Shown: positions 5,887 to 8,061 of the stretch, piece by piece | Numbering within the stretch: position 1 is the stretch's first letter | How the letters are laid out: each line of letters opens with the position of its first letter | Assembly: GCA_023664325.1 (NCBI GenBank) | Contig: JAMPFS010000089.1 | Coordinates: forward strand, 1-8,061 | DNA: 8,061 nucleotides | From: Clostridium sp. | GTDB taxonomy: Bacteria > Bacillota > Clostridia > Lachnospirales > Lachnospiraceae | Direction of reading: 5' to 3' | Notes under the pieces: model-generated | Databases searched by the model: none | The model's input: only the letters and a program-made list of their open reading frames with translations | What the model was told of the DNA's origin: nothing | Made by a program: the position numbers and the translations under genes

Positions 5887-7635
5887 ATGATATTGGGTAT
5901 GTTTAAGAGAATATTGAATTTATCCGGTAAATTCAAGGGGAGGATACAAGGCGCATTTGTCTGTGCAGTATTGGAATCCATTCTTTCAAAAATGCCGATT
6001 GTATTTGCATTTGTTACTTTGAATGGGATATATCAAAATACACTGACGGCAAAACAATGTCTTATGACAGGTATCAGTCTTGTTGTTATCGTTATATTTC
6101 AGGCAGTCCTGCACTTTTTAAGTGACCGTTTACAAAGCGGGGCGGGGTACATGATGTTTGCTGAAAAGCGAATTGAATTAGGCGGTCATTTAAGAAAACT
6201 GCCTATGGGATATTTTACCGCAGGTAATATTGGAAAAATCAGTTCTGTCCTTAGTACGGATATGATTTTTATAGAAGAAGTAGCAATGTCAACACTTGCT
6301 AATATGATGAGTTATGTCCTTTCAACGCTCTTGCTTATTGCCTTTCTTTTCTGGTTACATATAGGACTTGGTGTAATTGCTTTGATAGTAGCTGTTCTTG
6401 CAACAGTTATCGCAGAAAAAATGAATGTATTATCCTTAAAAGAAGCAGCGGGCAGGCAGGAGCAGAGCGAGCATCTGACAGATGCGGTGCTTTCCTTTAC
6501 AGAGGGAATAGGAGTTATTAAGAGTTACAATATGGTGGGCGAGAAGTCTAAAGAGCTGACGGAAAACTTTGAACGCTCTAAAGACACTTCCATAGGTTAT
6601 GAAAGAAAAATGGCACCGTGGACAAGAGGGCTGAATATTTTGTATGGCTTTGGTGTTGCGGCAATCTTCGGACTGTCCATTTGGCAGCAACAGAATGGTG
6701 GACTTTCATTAGCTTATCTATGTGGCGTGTTATTGTTTGTTTTTGATATTTTCAGTCCATTAAAGGCTCTGTATGGGGAAAGTTCAAGACTTACCGTTAT
6801 GAATGCCGCATTAGACCGGATTGAGCAGGTTTTGGCAGAAACGGAGCTTTCTGACACAGGAAAGAAAAAGATACCAAACTTTGACAGTGGGTATCCGGAA
6901 GTCAGCTTTGAGAATGTGAGTTTTGCTTATCAGGACAAAGATGTGCTGCATAATATCAGCTTTAATATGCCAGCAGATTCCATGACAGCATTGGTAGGAC
7001 CGTCTGGAGGGGGAAAGTCAACGATAGCCAGCCTGTTACCAAGATTTTGGGATGTGAAATCGGGTTCAGTTAAAGTTCGGGGGATTGATATTAGGGATAT
7101 TGGACTTGCTGATTTAATGGAGCATATCAGCATGGTATTCCAAAGAGTGTATCTGTTTCAGGATACTATTTACAATAATATCAGCATGGGAAAGCCGGAT
7201 GCGACAGAGGAAGAAGTAATCGAAGCGGCAAAAAAAGCCCGCTGCTATGATTTTGTTATGGAATTGCCGGATGGTTTTCAGACTGTTATCGGAGAAGGCG
7301 GTGCAACACTTTCAGGAGGGGAAAAACAACGTATATCCATTGCAAGATGTATATTGAAAGATGCACCGATTGTTATTCTTGATGAAGCGACAGCAAGTGT
7401 TGATACGGATAATGAAAGCCATATACAGGCAGCAATCAATGAATTGGTAAAGGGAAAGACTTTATTAGTAATTGCCCACAGATTAAATACAATCCAAGCA
7501 GCAAACAGAATTTTGGTAATTTCTGATGGCAGAATAGCAGAAAGCGGCACACATGAGGAATTGCTTTCTATGGGAGGAATTTACAAAGAGTTTGTTGAAA
7601 TACGAAAAAATTCGTCTGGTTGGAATTTGGCTTAG
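5887..7635 (+). CDS. ABC half-transporter, YbtQ-like (membrane domain fused to ATPase)
   Basis: Probable heterodimer partner of the preceding protein. With the start at 5887 it has 582 residues: a membrane domain (hydrophobic segments near 22-48, 60-78, 128-148, 149-176, 248-266 and 282-298) and a C-terminal ATPase with Walker A GPSGGGKST (371-379), Q-loop Q419, signature LSGGEKQR (475-482), Walker B with D499 and E500, D-loop SVDT (504-507) and switch His531. Both ATP sites of the pair therefore look catalytically competent. The ATPase domain shares long stretches with its neighbour (for example ELVKGKT and EEV.EAAKKA), as expected of an old duplication that became a heterodimer. Its start is 2 nt past the upstream stop codon. 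By analogy with YbtPQ it may import a metal-chelate; the direction and substrate cannot be read from the sequence. Confidence 0.88.
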   Translation: MILGMFKRILNLSGKFKGRIQGAFVCAVLESILSKMPIVFAFVTLNGIYQNTLTAKQCLMTGISLVVIVIFQAVLHFLSDRLQSGAGYMMFAEKRIELGGHLRKLPMGYFTAGNIGKISSVLSTDMIFIEEVAMSTLANMMSYVLSTLLLIAFLFWLHIGLGVIALIVAVLATVIAEKMNVLSLKEAAGRQEQSEHLTDAVLSFTEGIGVIKSYNMVGEKSKELTENFERSKDTSIGYERKMAPWTRGLNILYGFGVAAIFGLSIWQQQNGGLSLAYLCGVLLFVFDIFSPLKALYGESSRLTVMNAALDRIEQVLAETELSDTGKKKIPNFDSGYPEVSFENVSFAYQDKDVLHNISFNMPADSMTALVGPSGGGKSTIASLLPRFWDVKSGSVKVRGIDIRDIGLADLMEHISMVFQRVYLFQDTIYNNISMGKPDATEEEVIEAAKKARCYDFVMELPDGFQTVIGEGGATLSGGEKQRISIARCILKDAPIVILDEATASVDTDNESHIQAAINELVKGKTLLVIAHRLNTIQAANRILVISDGRIAESGTHEELLSMGGIYKEFVEIRKNSSGWNLA

Positions 7636-7636
7636 C

Positions 7637-7642
7637 GGGAGG
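7637..7642 (+). promoter_or_regulatory. Ribosome binding site that sets the TTG start of the metalloregulator
   Basis: GGGAGG lies 7 nt before TTG 7650. The earlier in-frame TTG at 7620 lies within the upstream gene and lacks such a site. Starting at 7650 also puts the metal-binding residues at positions that parallel MntR with an offset of one. Confidence 0.65.
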
Positions 7643-7649
7643 TGTTTCA

Positions 7650-8012
7650 TTGGGATTAGGCAAAGCATCAGAAGATTACTTAGAAGCCATTCTTATATTA
7701 CAGAAAGGCGGGGGAATGGTTCGATCTGTTGACCTTGCCCGTCACATGGGATATTCAAAACCGAGTATCTGTCATGCGGTTTCCGTATTGAAAAAGGGGA
7801 ATTATCTCACTATGGATAGTGAAGGGTATCTTCATTTGACGGATTCGGGGAAAGAAATAGCAGAAAAGATATATGAAAAGCATCTTTTTTTGACGGATAT
7901 GTTGGTCAATGCAGGAGTGTCAAAAGAAGTAGCTGAGAGAGATGCCTGTAAAATGGAACATGGCATAAGCGATGAGAGTTTTGGAAAATTGAAGAAAACA
8001 TTTGAGCAGTAA
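7650..8012 (+). CDS. DtxR/MntR-family metal-dependent transcriptional regulator
   Basis: A cytoplasmic metal-sensing regulator, probably a dimer that represses the operon when metal is plentiful. The 120-residue protein has a winged helix-turn-helix at about 24-66 (VRSVDLARHMGYSKPSI begins it) and a short dimerisation region. Candidate metal ligands are D9 and E12 (in SEDYLEA), H78 (in YEKHLF), C100, E103 and H104 (in ACKMEH). Recalled B. subtilis MntR ligands are D8, E11, H77, E99, E102 and H103, so all six positions line up, with Cys replacing E99 as in DtxR-type iron sensors. It is shorter than MntR (142) and lacks the SH3-like third domain of DtxR (226). The TTG start is supported by GGGAGG at 7637-7642, 14 nt after the transporter gene, so it is cotranscribed. 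Metal preference is uncertain. Confidence 0.88.
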   Translation: MGLGKASEDYLEAILILQKGGGMVRSVDLARHMGYSKPSICHAVSVLKKGNYLTMDSEGYLHLTDSGKEIAEKIYEKHLFLTDMLVNAGVSKEVAERDACKMEHGISDESFGKLKKTFEQ

Positions 8013-8020
8013 AAGAACGA

Positions 8021-8061
8021 AAACCCGTAGTTTCTTTTGCAGATTCTACGGGTTTGTTTTT
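8021..8061 (+). terminator. Rho-independent terminator at the end of the operon
   Basis: A perfect 10-bp stem pairs AAACCCGTAG (8021-8030) with CTACGGGTTT (8046-8055). The loop is 15 nt, and GTTTTT follows at 8056-8061, running to the window edge. It begins 8 bases after the regulator stop codon, so it closes the transcript that started before the S-component gene. Confidence 0.88.

Noticed and set aside
7620..7649. Start of the metalloregulator at TTG 7620
   Set aside because: It overlaps the upstream gene and lacks an SD. TTG 7650 has GGGAGG at 7 nt and gives a standard N-terminus for the family.
1..8061. Signs of a mobile element or CRISPR array
   Set aside because: No integrase, transposase, relaxase, terminal inverted repeat, attachment site or regularly spaced repeats were found. 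Carriage on an integrative element is possible but unsupported by this sequence.

Overview
The window reads as one transport operon from a low-GC Gram-positive bacterium (Bacillota; a gut Clostridia/Lachnospiraceae or streptococcal-type host is plausible). The indications are AT-rich sequence, strong AGGAGG ribosome binding sites before almost every gene, TTG starts backed by good Shine-Dalgarno (SD) sequences, short U-tailed hairpin terminators, and protein families typical of that phylum. All genes lie on the + strand and no intergenic stretch exceeds about 140 bases. No tRNA, rRNA, CRISPR, integrase, transposase or relaxase is visible, so any link to a mobile element cannot be judged here.

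Layout. (1) 48-1019: AraC-family regulator resembling YbtA-type siderophore regulators; its frame is open to the left edge, so the true start is uncertain. (2) 1020-1154: control region with an 8-bp direct repeat at exactly 21-bp spacing, a TAAAAT -10-like hexamer, and a strong inverted repeat followed by five T. (3) 1155-4094: a complete ECF importer made of an S component of the Trep_Strep/MptD type, an EcfT membrane component and a fused two-domain ATPase. (4) 4109-7635: two ABC half-transporters, each a membrane domain plus ATPase, resembling the YbtP/YbtQ siderophore importers. (5) 7650-8012: a compact DtxR/MntR-type metal-dependent regulator. (6) 8021-8061: a rho-independent terminator closing the operon.

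How the genes may work together (inference). An ECF importer plus a YbtPQ-like pair, with an AraC activator at one end and a metalloregulator at the other, matches the logic of metallophore uptake loci: the AraC protein would sense the incoming ligand and the DtxR-like protein would sense cell metal. No biosynthesis genes and no binding lipoprotein are present, so the cargo could be a metallophore made elsewhere in the genome, one made by other organisms, or another cofactor. The substrate cannot be read from the sequence.

Beyond the genes, the best leads are the AraC-type promoter architecture (1029-1085), an inverted repeat that could be a terminator and/or a metal-regulator operator (1088-1124), and the 93-nt gap between the S and T genes (1761-1853). 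That gap holds competing hairpins, one of which covers the ecfT ribosome binding site, and a 14-codon reading frame that overlaps the ecfT TTG start.
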